From an uncultured Collinsella sp. (GTDB lineage Bacteria; Actinomycetota; Coriobacteriia; Coriobacteriales; Coriobacteriaceae), in the NCBI GenBank assembly GCA_934646965.1, contig CAKUEZ010000002.1, positions 1 to 57,297 on the forward strand: a DNA stretch of 57,297 nt, written 5' to 3'. Of the stretch, positions 32,537 through 41,493 are shown one piece after another. Made by a program: the position numbers and the translations under genes. The stretch's first letter is position 1. Every line of letters begins with the position of its first letter. The notes beneath the pieces are model-generated. The model saw nothing but the letters and a program-made list of their open reading frames with translations. It was not told the DNA's origin and did not search any database.

Positions 32537-33438
32537 CCTCGCTTGTTATCGCCGTGCTGCTATTGATAATCCACGCGCTGGTGTGCCTGGTGCTCTGGAC
32601 GCTCATGAAGTTGGGCCTGCTACCGGTCCGCGGGCACATGCTTGCCGTAATAGTGCTCGTTCCGCTGTGGGGTCCGCTACTGGTGCTGCTGCTCTGCGTG
32701 CGTAGCCGGGCTTCTGGTGGTGCGTCTCATGCCAGCACGCTGGAATCGCTTCGCTTAAAGGACGATATACGCCGCGGTGTGCTGGTGCAGGGCCGCGAGG
32801 CCGATGCCGGCGTGGTGCCGCTCGAGGAGGCGCTCATCGTCAACGACGCGGGCGACCGCCGGCGCCTTATGCTCTCTATGCTCACCGAGGACCCGGGCGC
32901 CTATCTGGCACAGCTCCAGGCCGCTAAGCTCAACGACGATGTTGAGGTCGCGCACTATGCCGCAACGGCTGTGGCGCAGATCTCCAAGGAGTCCGACCTC
33001 AAGCTGCAGCAGTTGGAACGTGCGTTTAAGGCCGACCCCAGCGCGCAAAATCTGGATGAGTACTGTGACTACCTTGGTGACTATTTGGCCTCTGGTCTGG
33101 CCGAGGGGCGCGTGGCGCAGATCCAGCGCCAGCAGTATGCCCGTCTGCTCGCGCGTCGTTGCGAGCGCGAGGACGGAACGTTACTGCGCATTCGCTACGC
33201 CACGGCGCTGGCCGATGCCGGCGAGCTGGACGAGGCCGAGGCCGTGACCACACAGCTTGTGGCCGATGCGCCGGACGAACAGGAAGCCTGGATGCTCTGC
33301 CTGCGACTTGCCGTGGCACGCCGCGATGGCGAGGCCGTGCAGCTGGTGCTCGATGCAATCGACAATCAGCATGTGTATTTGAGTGCCGACAACCGCGAGA
33401 AGCTGGCGTTTTGGCGCGATGGGGAGGAGGCCCGATGA
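32533..33438 (+). CDS. PelE-like membrane protein with helical repeats
   Basis: 301 aa from a TTG overlapping the previous TGA. Two N-terminal TM helices (about 2-24 and 33-56: SLVIAVLLLIIHALVCLVL and MLAVIVLVPLWGPLLVLLL) are followed by an all-helical cytoplasmic part with TPR-like repeats (LDEYCDYLGDYLASGL, ATALADAGELDEAEAV, EAWMLCLRLAVARRDGEAV). This is the PelE layout: a scaffold that sits with PelD and PelF/PelG at the membrane. Sequence identity to known PelE cannot be judged by eye, so the call leans on topology and order. Confidence 0.72.
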   Translation: MTSLVIAVLLLIIHALVCLVLWTLMKLGLLPVRGHMLAVIVLVPLWGPLLVLLLCVRSRASGGASHASTLESLRLKDDIRRGVLVQGREADAGVVPLEEALIVNDAGDRRRLMLSMLTEDPGAYLAQLQAAKLNDDVEVAHYAATAVAQISKESDLKLQQLERAFKADPSAQNLDEYCDYLGDYLASGLAEGRVAQIQRQQYARLLARRCEREDGTLLRIRYATALADAGELDEAEAVTTQLVADAPDEQEAWMLCLRLAVARRDGEAVQLVLDAIDNQHVYLSADNREKLAFWRDGEEAR

Positions 33439-35312
33439 GCGTGGTGCAACATATCCGCGACCGTGCGGGCCATTTTCGCTGGATGGGGCTGCTCGTGGTG
33501 TGGTCGGTCTTTATCGCCATGGCCGCCGTGCTGTTGATTGAGCGCGCCGGCGTGCAATACAGCGCCGGGCAACACAAGCTGGGCATGCTTGCCGCCACCG
33601 ATGCCACGCCCGCAAGCTCGGCAATCTTTGGCCAAAAGCCTACGTGCCTGGTTATTTCCGACAGCGATCAAGACAGCGTTGACGAGGTCAAGGAGCAGTT
33701 CGACCAGATTCTTCTCGATATGAAGATCGCGCACCGTGATGTCGACATTGCCACCGATGGCGCGGATGCTATTCCCTCGCTTACGTCGTTTGACCGCGTG
33801 ATCGTGCTGATGCCCTCACTCGACGCGCTGGGCACGCACCTGACCGACCTTTTGAGTTGGGTGAACGCCGGCGGTTCGCTGATGCTGGGCATGACCCCGG
33901 AGAACTCCGGCTACCTGCAGGCGATTGCGCCCAAGCTGGGCATCGATACCGTGGGGTATGAGTACACCACGGCCGAGAGCGTCGTTCCGAGTAAGGACTT
34001 TATGATTGGCGGGGGCCAACGCTACGAGTTCTCGGACCCCTTTAAATCGTCGCTGCTGGTTTCGTTGCGCGAGACGGCGCATGTGTGGGCCAAAACCGGC
34101 GATACGGGTGCGCCCCTTGTTTGGTCGAGCGATTGTGGTAGCGGACATACCGTGGTGTGCAACATTGGCATTTACAGCAAGGTCATGCGCGGTTTCTACG
34201 CTTCGGCGATCAGCCTGTTGGGTGATGCCACGGCCTATCCGGTCATCAACAGCGCCGTGTTCTACTTGGACGACTTTCCGAGCCCCGTGCCCTCGGGCGA
34301 CGGCACCTACATCAAGCGCGACTATGGCCTTTCCATTGCCGATTTTTATACCAAGGTGTGGTGGCCCGATCTGCAAAAGCTCGCGCAGAAGTACGACATT
34401 CGCTACACGGGCGTGATGATCGAGAACTACGAGGACGTGGTCAACCAGACCGAGCCCGCGCGTCAGGCGGATACCACGCAGTTCCGCTACTTTGGCGGCA
34501 TGTTGCTGCAAATGGGCGGTGAGCTGGGTTTCCACGGTTACAACCATCAGCCGCTGGCGCTCTCGGATACCGACTATGGCACGCTGTATGGCTACAAAAC
34601 GTGGAAGAACAAGGACACGCTCGTCGCGGCGCTCAACGAGCTCATTGCGTTCCAAGACGAGGTCCTGCCCAATGCGCATGGCTCGGTCTATGTGCCACCG
34701 TCGAATATCCTTTCGGCCCGCGCCCGGAAAATTATCGGTAAAGACGTGCCGCGCATTAAGACCATCGCCAGCACGTATTTTGAGGACGGAACCGACCTGC
34801 CCTATGTGCAAGAGTTTGGCGTGTCGAGCGATGGCATCGTGGAGCAGCCGCGCATTGTTTCGGGCGGCATGGTCGACGATACCTACATGCGTCTTGCCGC
34901 GGTGTCCGAGCTCAACATGCACTACGTGAGCACACATTTTATGCACCCGGATGACCTGCTGGATCCCGACCGCGGCGCCAAGGAGGGCTGGGAGGCCTAC
35001 AAGGGTGGCCTGACCGACTACCTTGACTGGCTTACCACGTCCGCGCCCGACCTGCGGCACCAGACGGCATCAGAGTGCTCGGGTGCCATCCAGCGCTTTT
35101 CGTCCGTGACGGTGAGCGTGGATACGAGCGACGATGCCTGGACGCTCAGCCTGGGCAACTTCCATGACGAGGCATGGTTCATGTTCCGTGCCAATAACGG
35201 CGAGCCGGGCTCGGTGTCCGGTGGCGAGATAACGCATTTGACGGGCAGCCTATACCTGGTCAAGGCGACGGACAAAACGGTGATAATCGAGCGCAAGGAG
35301 GGTGGCGACTGA
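33435..35312 (+). CDS. PelA-like protein, DUF2194 (deacetylase/hydrolase-type)
   Basis: 625 aa; ATG 33435 overlaps the previous stop (ATGA). One N-terminal TM helix (about 18-38, GLLVVWSVFIAMAAVLLI) anchors an outside domain. Residues 60-270 resemble the receiver-like part of DUF2194 proteins. FYLDDFPSPVPSG starts a polysaccharide-deacetylase-like region with GELGFHGYNHQP, and HYVSTHFMHPDD lies near the end (His/Asp pattern of metal-dependent carbohydrate esterases). In Pel systems PelA deacetylates and trims the polymer. The equivalence is inferred from position and motifs. Confidence 0.75.
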   Translation: MSVVQHIRDRAGHFRWMGLLVVWSVFIAMAAVLLIERAGVQYSAGQHKLGMLAATDATPASSAIFGQKPTCLVISDSDQDSVDEVKEQFDQILLDMKIAHRDVDIATDGADAIPSLTSFDRVIVLMPSLDALGTHLTDLLSWVNAGGSLMLGMTPENSGYLQAIAPKLGIDTVGYEYTTAESVVPSKDFMIGGGQRYEFSDPFKSSLLVSLRETAHVWAKTGDTGAPLVWSSDCGSGHTVVCNIGIYSKVMRGFYASAISLLGDATAYPVINSAVFYLDDFPSPVPSGDGTYIKRDYGLSIADFYTKVWWPDLQKLAQKYDIRYTGVMIENYEDVVNQTEPARQADTTQFRYFGGMLLQMGGELGFHGYNHQPLALSDTDYGTLYGYKTWKNKDTLVAALNELIAFQDEVLPNAHGSVYVPPSNILSARARKIIGKDVPRIKTIASTYFEDGTDLPYVQEFGVSSDGIVEQPRIVSGGMVDDTYMRLAAVSELNMHYVSTHFMHPDDLLDPDRGAKEGWEAYKGGLTDYLDWLTTSAPDLRHQTASECSGAIQRFSSVTVSVDTSDDAWTLSLGNFHDEAWFMFRANNGEPGSVSGGEITHLTGSLYLVKATDKTVIIERKEGGD

Positions 35313-36739
35313 TGAGAATCTGCTTGGTGCTCGAGGGTTGCTACCCCTATGTGCACGGCGGCGTATCCACCTGGATGCACGGCTATATCCAATCCATGCC
35401 CGAGCACGAGTTTGTGCTGTGGGTGATTGGCGCGCACGTCGCCGACCGCGGTAAGTTTGTCTATGAGCTGCCCAAGAACGTCGTCGAGGTGCACGAGGCG
35501 TTTTTGGACGACGCCCTTCGTCTTTCGGGCGAGCAGCACGAAGTCAGCTTTAACGCTCGTGAGCGCGAGGCGTTGCGCCGTCTGGTGTCGCTCTCCAATC
35601 CCGACTGGGACGTGCTATTCGACATCTTCCAGCGCCGCCGCGTGCATCCGCTCTCGTTTTTACAGAGTCGCGCGTTTATGGACATCTTCCGCGACGTGTG
35701 CCTGGCCGAGTACCCCTACGTTCCGTTTGCCGATGCCTTCCACACCATGCGCTCTATGTTGCTGCCCGTGCTGTACCTGCTGGGCAGTGAGGTGCCGGTG
35801 GCCGATGTGTACCACGCGATCTCGACCGGTTACGGCGGTCTGCTTGCCTGTCTGGGCTCGAGCGTTCACAACGCGCCGGTGCTGCTGACCGAGCACGGCA
35901 TCTACACGCGCGAGCGCGAGGAGGAGATCATTCGCGCCGACTGGGTGGTGCCCTCGTTTAAGGACCGCTGGATTCGCTTTTTCTACGTGCTGTCCGAGGA
36001 GATCTACCGCCGCGCCTTCCGCGTGACGAGCCTGTTCCATAACGCTCGCAAGACGCAGATCGATATGGGCTGTGAGGCGGACAAATGCCAGGTCATTCCC
36101 AACGGCATCCAGTTCGACCGCTTTAAGGACATTCCCCTCAAGCCCGATGACGGCTGGGTGGACATTGGCGCCGTGGTGCGCTTGGCGCCCATCAAGGACG
36201 TTAAGACCATGATCTACGCCTTCTTTGAGCTGCACGACCGCTTGCCAAAGGTGCGCCTGCACATTATGGGCGGTGTGGATGACGAGGAATATGCAGCCGA
36301 GTGCCATGCGCTCGTCGATACCCTGGGCGTGCGAGATCTGATCTTTACCGGCCGCGTGGACGTGGTCGAGTATATGCAAAAGCTCGACTTTACGATCCTG
36401 ACGAGTATCTCCGAGGGCCAACCGCTCAGCGTGCTGGAGTCGCTTGCCGCGCGCCGCCCCTGTGTGACGACCGAGGTCGGCTGCTGTCGCGAGCTGCTGG
36501 AGGGCGCGCCGGGAGATGACTTTGGTATCGCCGGCTTTGTGAGCCCGCCCATGTACCGCAAGGGCCTGGCCGACGCCATGGAGCACATGTGCGCAAGCCG
36601 TGCGCGCCGTCTGGAGATGGGGGAGCGCGGTCAGCGTCGCGTGGCGACCTACTACCTGCACGAGCAGATGCTCGCCAACTATCGCGCGCTGTACGACGAG
36701 ACAGCCCGCGCGTTTAACCTGCCCAAGAAGGAGGTGTAG
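35312..36739 (+). CDS. pelF: PelF-like glycosyltransferase (GT4)
   Basis: 475 aa, start overlapping the previous stop (TGATG). The opening RICLVLEGCYPYVHGGVSTW is close to a signature of PelF. The large insertion before the C-terminal Rossmann domain, LTEHGIYTREREEEI, and NGIQFDRF are also typical. TSISEGQPLSVLESLAARRP carries the Glu-x7-Glu donor site. PelF polymerises the Pel glycan (GalNAc-rich in Pseudomonas) from UDP-sugars in the cytoplasm, with PelD and PelG at the membrane. This is the most secure gene call of the cluster. Its end contains AGGAGG for the next gene. Confidence 0.9.
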   Translation: MRICLVLEGCYPYVHGGVSTWMHGYIQSMPEHEFVLWVIGAHVADRGKFVYELPKNVVEVHEAFLDDALRLSGEQHEVSFNAREREALRRLVSLSNPDWDVLFDIFQRRRVHPLSFLQSRAFMDIFRDVCLAEYPYVPFADAFHTMRSMLLPVLYLLGSEVPVADVYHAISTGYGGLLACLGSSVHNAPVLLTEHGIYTREREEEIIRADWVVPSFKDRWIRFFYVLSEEIYRRAFRVTSLFHNARKTQIDMGCEADKCQVIPNGIQFDRFKDIPLKPDDGWVDIGAVVRLAPIKDVKTMIYAFFELHDRLPKVRLHIMGGVDDEEYAAECHALVDTLGVRDLIFTGRVDVVEYMQKLDFTILTSISEGQPLSVLESLAARRPCVTTEVGCCRELLEGAPGDDFGIAGFVSPPMYRKGLADAMEHMCASRARRLEMGERGQRRVATYYLHEQMLANYRALYDETARAFNLPKKEV

Positions 36740-36742
36740 CCG

Positions 36743-38287
36743 ATGGCCGGAATCGGATTTGAGCTCAAGCGCCTGTTTAAGCGCAAGGGCCTGTTTGCGA
36801 CGATGCGCGCCTATGGCTACGCCGGCATTGTGTGCACTGGCCCCATGCTGCTGGGCGTGCTGCTGCAGGTGGGCATTCTGATGCTGTGCGGCACGCGGGG
36901 TGTGGACCGTGCCAACCAGGACCTGCTGGTGTGCATGGTGACGTATACGCTGCTGACATCGCTCGTGCTGACGAGCTTTTTCTCCATGCCGGTCACGCGC
37001 TTTTTGGCCGATATGCTCTTTGCCGAGTGTGAGGACGAGATCCTGCCTTCGTTTTGGGGCTCCAATGCCATCATGCTCGTCGCGGGTACCGTGCTCTACG
37101 GCATCTTTCTGCTGTTCTCGGGCGCCACACTGCTGCAGGGGCTGCTGTGTCTGTTCCTGTTCAACATCATGATTGTCAACTGGAACGGCATGAGCTACCT
37201 CACGGCCATCAAGGACTATCAGGGCATTCTGTGTAGCTTCGCCGCCGCCATTGGCGTGGCGTGCCTGTGCGCTCTGGGAGCTCTAGCGCTGTGCCTGCCG
37301 CCCGTCGAGGGCTTGCTTGCCAGCATTGCGTTGGGTTACGGGGTCATGCTCGTTTGGGACGTCGTGCTGCTGTACAGCTATTTTCCGCAGAGCGACTGCA
37401 GCCCCTGGCGCTTTTTGCATTGGCTCGACCAGTTTATGCCGCTTGCGCTCACAGGGCTCTTCACCAATTTGGGACTCTTTGCCCACCTGGTCATTATTTG
37501 GGCAGGACCGATTGGTGTGCAGGTCAAGGGGCTGTTTTACGGCGCGCCCTACCACGACGTTCCGGCGCTCATCGCCTTTTTGACGATACTCGTCACGACC
37601 GTCAACTTTGTGGTGTCGGTCGAGGTCAATTTCTATCCGCGCTACCGCGAGTACTGCAGCCTGTTTAACGACGGCGGCGTGGTGGGCGACATTATGGTGG
37701 CCGAGGAGGAGATGCTCGCTACGCTCAATCGGGAGCTGCGGTTTTGCGCGCTCAAGCAGCTGTTTGTGACGGCGGCGGTGATCTCGCTCGAGACCACGGT
37801 GCTTTCGGCCCTGCCGCTCGGCTTTAACAACCTGATGCACGGGTATTTCCGCACGCTGTGCGTGGGTTATGGCCTTTATGCCGTGGGCAACACGATTCTG
37901 CTCATCTTGCTGTACTTTACCGACTACAAGGGCGCCGTGCTGGCCTCGGGGCTGTTCGCGGGTGTGGCGGGGCTGGCAACGGTTGTCTCGCAGTTTTTTC
38001 CGCAGCAGTTTTACGGCTTTGGCTTTTTGCTGGGCGCGGCAGTGTTTTTTGTCGTGGCGCTGATGCGGCTCGATGCCTATACTGCCAACTTGCCGTATCG
38101 TATCCTGAGTCAGCAGCCCATTGTGGCGACCGACAAAGAGGGTTGGTTTATCGAGCTGGGCCACATACTCGATCGTGCCGAGCAGCGCTACGAGGAGCGG
38201 CGTCTTGAGGGCGAACCGCATGGTGCGTTTGAGCGCACGGTGGTTCGCGTGTATCTAAAACATTGGGGAGGTCCTGATGACCGATAG
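36743..38287 (+). CDS. pelG: PelG-like exopolysaccharide transporter (MOP superfamily)
   Basis: 514 aa. The N-terminus MAGIGFELKRLFKRKGL is the usual PelG start, and GYAGIVCTGPMLLGVLLQVG begins the first of about 12 TM helices. A cytoplasmic loop near 300-330 carries FYPRYREYCSLFNDGG. PelG is taken to move the growing polymer across the membrane together with PelF. The gene is 3 bp after pelF and overlaps the CotH gene by 11 bp. Confidence 0.88.
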   Translation: MAGIGFELKRLFKRKGLFATMRAYGYAGIVCTGPMLLGVLLQVGILMLCGTRGVDRANQDLLVCMVTYTLLTSLVLTSFFSMPVTRFLADMLFAECEDEILPSFWGSNAIMLVAGTVLYGIFLLFSGATLLQGLLCLFLFNIMIVNWNGMSYLTAIKDYQGILCSFAAAIGVACLCALGALALCLPPVEGLLASIALGYGVMLVWDVVLLYSYFPQSDCSPWRFLHWLDQFMPLALTGLFTNLGLFAHLVIIWAGPIGVQVKGLFYGAPYHDVPALIAFLTILVTTVNFVVSVEVNFYPRYREYCSLFNDGGVVGDIMVAEEEMLATLNRELRFCALKQLFVTAAVISLETTVLSALPLGFNNLMHGYFRTLCVGYGLYAVGNTILLILLYFTDYKGAVLASGLFAGVAGLATVVSQFFPQQFYGFGFLLGAAVFFVVALMRLDAYTANLPYRILSQQPIVATDKEGWFIELGHILDRAEQRYEERRLEGEPHGAFERTVVRVYLKHWGGPDDR

Positions 38288-40046
38288 GATGATATCGCGT
38301 CGCCGCCTGATTGAGGTGGCTGCCGGCACGCTGCTGCTTTCGGGCTGCTCGTCGCAGGACGAATCCTCGACCAAAAAGGCCAAGAAGCAGGGCAAGATTA
38401 AAAAGGCCGATGCATCCAGCGATACCAAGCACCTGCGCGATAAGGACGACCTGTACGAGGTCTACGACGATTCGGGCATCGTGTGCATGTATCTGACGGT
38501 CTCTCGCGGCAACAGCTCCGAGAACACCGACCATTCGTGGCCCGAGATCAACGCCTACTCGGTGTATGACTATCAGGCTATGGATGTCGAGCGCTATCAG
38601 GTTTTGGGTCTACTGCAGCCGGGCGACGATAAAGGTCCCGTGGCGGGGGAGGTCGGTTACGGCGAGGAAGCGCCCAACGCCACCGTGCAGGTTCGTGGTC
38701 AGTCCTCGAGTAAGGGCGTTCAGAAGAACTATAAGGTTGAGCTTAAGCGCGGAAAAGGTACATGGCGACAGCAGCGTTCCATCGCGCTCAACAAGCATAT
38801 GAGTGAGGGCCTGCGCTTTCGCAATAAGATGGCCTATGATCTTATCCGCGGCATCCCGCAGATGATGGGCCTACGCACGCAGTTTGTGCACCTGTGGGTG
38901 TGCGACCAGACCGAAAAGTCCAACGATACCTTTGAGGACTACGGCCTGTTTACGCAGGTGGAGCAGCTTAACAAGACGGCGCTTAAGGCGCATGGGCTCG
39001 ATAAGAGCGGGCACCTGTATAAGGTGAATAACTTTGAGTTTGAGCGCTACAAGGACATTATCAAAATGGCCGATGATCCAACGTTCAACCAGGCAGATTT
39101 TGATTATTTGCTGGAAACGAAGGGTGATTCCGACCATTCGAAGCTCATTGAGATGCTCGATGCGCTCAACGATGATTCGCAAAAAATCGACGATGTGCTT
39201 GCCGAGTATTTCGATACCGAGAACCTGGTCTATTGGCTGGCGTTTCAGCTCCTGACGGGCAACTGCGACACGCAGAACCGCAACTTCTACTTGTATAGCC
39301 CACTCAATTCCAAGGTCTGGTACTTCTTGGATTGGGATAACGACGGTATGCTTCGCAAGCGTGAGCTCGAGCTCCACGATCATACGGATTATTCTAGCTG
39401 GGAGCGCGGCGTTAGCAACTACTGGGTCAATGTTCTGTTCAGGCGCGCTCTAAAGAGTAAGTCGTTCCGCAGCGAGCTCGACGACGCCGTCAAGGACGTG
39501 CGCTCGTACCTGACCGAGGAGCGCTTGACCAAGATGATCAAGCATTACCGCGAAGTGACCGAGTCGTTGGTATTTGCGTCTCCCGATATCAACCATCTGC
39601 CTGTGACCAAGGATGAGTACGAGCAGATCGCCGCGGCGATCCCCTCCGAGATCGAAGAGAACTACAAGAGCTATCGCGAGAGCTATAAGAAGCCCATGCC
39701 GTTCTACATAGGCGTGCCGCAGATCAACAACGGTAAGCTGCGCGTTAACTGGGACGCCGCGTACGACTTTGAGGCGCGCGACATTCGCTACGCCGTGGAG
39801 CTGGCGCGCGATTACGCCATCGGCGACGTGGTCTTTAAGGCCGAGGACGTGCTGCTGCCCGAGGTGACCTGTGATGCGCCCGACACCGGCCAGTATTTTG
39901 TGCGTGTGCGCGCCACTAACTCCGACGGCTATACACAGGATGCGTTTGATTACTACGTGACCGACGATGGCAAGCAGTACGGCATGAAGTGTTTCTACGT
40001 GCAAGACGGCGGCAAGGTCGTGGAGGACACGTATGAGGAGGGCTAG
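38277..40046 (+). CDS. CotH family lipoprotein with Tat-like signal
   Basis: 589 aa. The N-terminus ISRRRLIEVAAGTLLLSGC has a twin-arginine motif (SRRRL) and a lipobox (LLSGC), so it is probably exported and lipid-anchored. The body is a CotH domain: VQVRGQSSSKGVQKNYKVEL, RFRNKMAYDLIRG, NCDTQNRNFYLYS and DWDNDGML (the DxD-like metal-binding segment of CotH kinases). A C-terminal fibronectin-like part follows (about 475-570). CotH kinases phosphorylate proteins of spore coats or cell surfaces. CotH, VTC and DUF4956 genes often travel together with polysaccharide genes; the target here is unknown. Confidence 0.83.
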   Translation: MTDRMISRRRLIEVAAGTLLLSGCSSQDESSTKKAKKQGKIKKADASSDTKHLRDKDDLYEVYDDSGIVCMYLTVSRGNSSENTDHSWPEINAYSVYDYQAMDVERYQVLGLLQPGDDKGPVAGEVGYGEEAPNATVQVRGQSSSKGVQKNYKVELKRGKGTWRQQRSIALNKHMSEGLRFRNKMAYDLIRGIPQMMGLRTQFVHLWVCDQTEKSNDTFEDYGLFTQVEQLNKTALKAHGLDKSGHLYKVNNFEFERYKDIIKMADDPTFNQADFDYLLETKGDSDHSKLIEMLDALNDDSQKIDDVLAEYFDTENLVYWLAFQLLTGNCDTQNRNFYLYSPLNSKVWYFLDWDNDGMLRKRELELHDHTDYSSWERGVSNYWVNVLFRRALKSKSFRSELDDAVKDVRSYLTEERLTKMIKHYREVTESLVFASPDINHLPVTKDEYEQIAAAIPSEIEENYKSYRESYKKPMPFYIGVPQINNGKLRVNWDAAYDFEARDIRYAVELARDYAIGDVVFKAEDVLLPEVTCDAPDTGQYFVRVRATNSDGYTQDAFDYYVTDDGKQYGMKCFYVQDGGKVVEDTYEEG

Positions 40047-40824
40047 CGCGCTGCTTGAGCGCCTGGCGGCCCCGCCTGCGCGCACTACGCAGGAGCGCTA
40101 CCGCCACGAGCTCAAGTACCTTATCAACGAGGGCGAGCATACTGCGCTTGCCTGCCGTATGGCCCCGGTCTTTAACCTGGACAAACATGCGCAGGCGGGC
40201 GGCTACACCATCCGCAGCCTGTATTTCGATGACTACTGCAACTCGGCCCATGAGGAAAAAGACGCCGGCATCCTGATGCGCAAAAAGTATCGTGTGCGCA
40301 TCTATAACGGCGGCGACAAGGTGATTAAGCTCGAGCGCAAAAAGAAGTACGGCAGCTGGATCTACAAGGAGGACGCACCACTCACGCGTGGTGAGTTTGA
40401 GCAGATCCTGGCCGGCGATTACGACTTTTTGCTGCACAGTCCGCACCAGCTGTGCCGCGAGTTTTACATCGAGTGCATCTGCAATATGATGCGCCCGCGC
40501 ACCATTGTGGATTACGAGCGCGAGCCGTGGGTGATGGACGAGGGCACCGTGCGCATTACGTTTGACATGAACGTGCGCGCCGCGGTGGGGAGCTTCGATA
40601 TCTTTGACGCGACGCTGCCCGCTCTGCCGGTCTTGGAACCGGGCAAGCTGGTAATGGAGGTCAAGTTTACGGAGTTTTGCCCGCAGCTCGTGCGCGATAT
40701 GGTGCCGCCGGGCGCGGCCGAACTCACGGCGGTCTCTAAGTACTGCTTGTGCTTCGAAAAGACCGCCTATTTGCGTGGCTTTAATTACTGGGAATCGGAT
40801 TTTGAGAACCGAGGGGATATTTAG
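40033..40824 (+). CDS. VTC domain-containing protein
   Basis: 263 aa, overlapping the CotH gene by 14 bp. The family pattern is present: RYRHELKYLINEGEH at 17-31, GGYTIRSLYFDDYCNSAHEEK, MRKKYRVRIYNGG, KLERKKKYGSWIYKEDAPLT and a late VMEVKFTEFCPQLVRDM. In yeast the VTC domain makes polyphosphate from ATP. Bacterial single-domain forms next to CotH and DUF4956 have no proven role. Basic residues lining the tunnel (R..K, K..R..K, K at VKF) appear kept, so catalysis is plausible. Confidence 0.85.
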   Translation: MRRASALLERLAAPPARTTQERYRHELKYLINEGEHTALACRMAPVFNLDKHAQAGGYTIRSLYFDDYCNSAHEEKDAGILMRKKYRVRIYNGGDKVIKLERKKKYGSWIYKEDAPLTRGEFEQILAGDYDFLLHSPHQLCREFYIECICNMMRPRTIVDYEREPWVMDEGTVRITFDMNVRAAVGSFDIFDATLPALPVLEPGKLVMEVKFTEFCPQLVRDMVPPGAAELTAVSKYCLCFEKTAYLRGFNYWESDFENRGDI

Positions 40825-40827
40825 ACC

Positions 40828-41493
40828 ATGAGCACCAGAGACTTCTTTAAGAACTCCGTCTTGGAGGCGTTTGGCCAGGTCGACCCTGCCAAGATCGGTC
40901 TGTCGCTGCTCGTGGCGCTCGCCATGGGCATCCTGATCTATTACGTGTACAAGCGCTTCTTTACCGGCGTGGTGTATTCGCGCAGCTTTGCCGTGACGCT
41001 CGTGGGCATGTGCGTACTCACCTGCATGGTGACGCTCGCGATCTCGACCAACGTGGTCATCTCGCTCGGTATGGTCGGCGCTCTGTCTATCGTGCGTTAC
41101 CGTACAGCGGTCAAGGATCCGCTCGATCTGCTGTATCTGTTTTGGGCCATTACTACCGGCATTACGGCAGGTGCCGGCATGTACGCACTCGTGGGGCTTA
41201 CGGCTGTGGTCATCGTGGTGATGATCGCCGGCTTCGCTACGCACCAGGACAAGGCCCGCGTGTACATGATGGTCATCCACTATACGGGCCAGACCACCGG
41301 CGACGACATCGTGCGCGCCTTTGGCCGCACCAAGTTCACGGTGAAGTCCAAGACCATGCGCGGCGACAAAGTTGAGATGGCCGTGGAGGTGTTCTCGGAT
41401 GGCGTGGATATGCCGTACGCAGATGCCATTCGCGCGCTCGACGGCGTGGAGGACCTCACGCTCATCCAGTACAACGGCGAATACCATGGCTAA
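40828..41493 (+). CDS. DUF4956 membrane protein
   Basis: 221 aa with GAGGGG about 11 bp before the ATG. Three to four TM helices lie within residues 20-135. The core VISLGMVGALSIVRYRTAVKD, split by a short turn, and LLYLFWAITTGITAGAGMY are the family signature. The C-terminal 85 residues form a small soluble domain. The neighbouring VTC protein is its usual genomic partner, suggesting a membrane complex. Function is unknown. It overlaps the next gene by 8 bp. Confidence 0.85.
   Translation: MSTRDFFKNSVLEAFGQVDPAKIGLSLLVALAMGILIYYVYKRFFTGVVYSRSFAVTLVGMCVLTCMVTLAISTNVVISLGMVGALSIVRYRTAVKDPLDLLYLFWAITTGITAGAGMYALVGLTAVVIVVMIAGFATHQDKARVYMMVIHYTGQTTGDDIVRAFGRTKFTVKSKTMRGDKVEMAVEVFSDGVDMPYADAIRALDGVEDLTLIQYNGEYHG

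Noticed and set aside
33816..35060. Minus-strand open frame opposite the DUF2194 gene
   Set aside because: His/Arg/Val-rich shadow without ribosome-binding site or domain; the + strand gene fits the operon.
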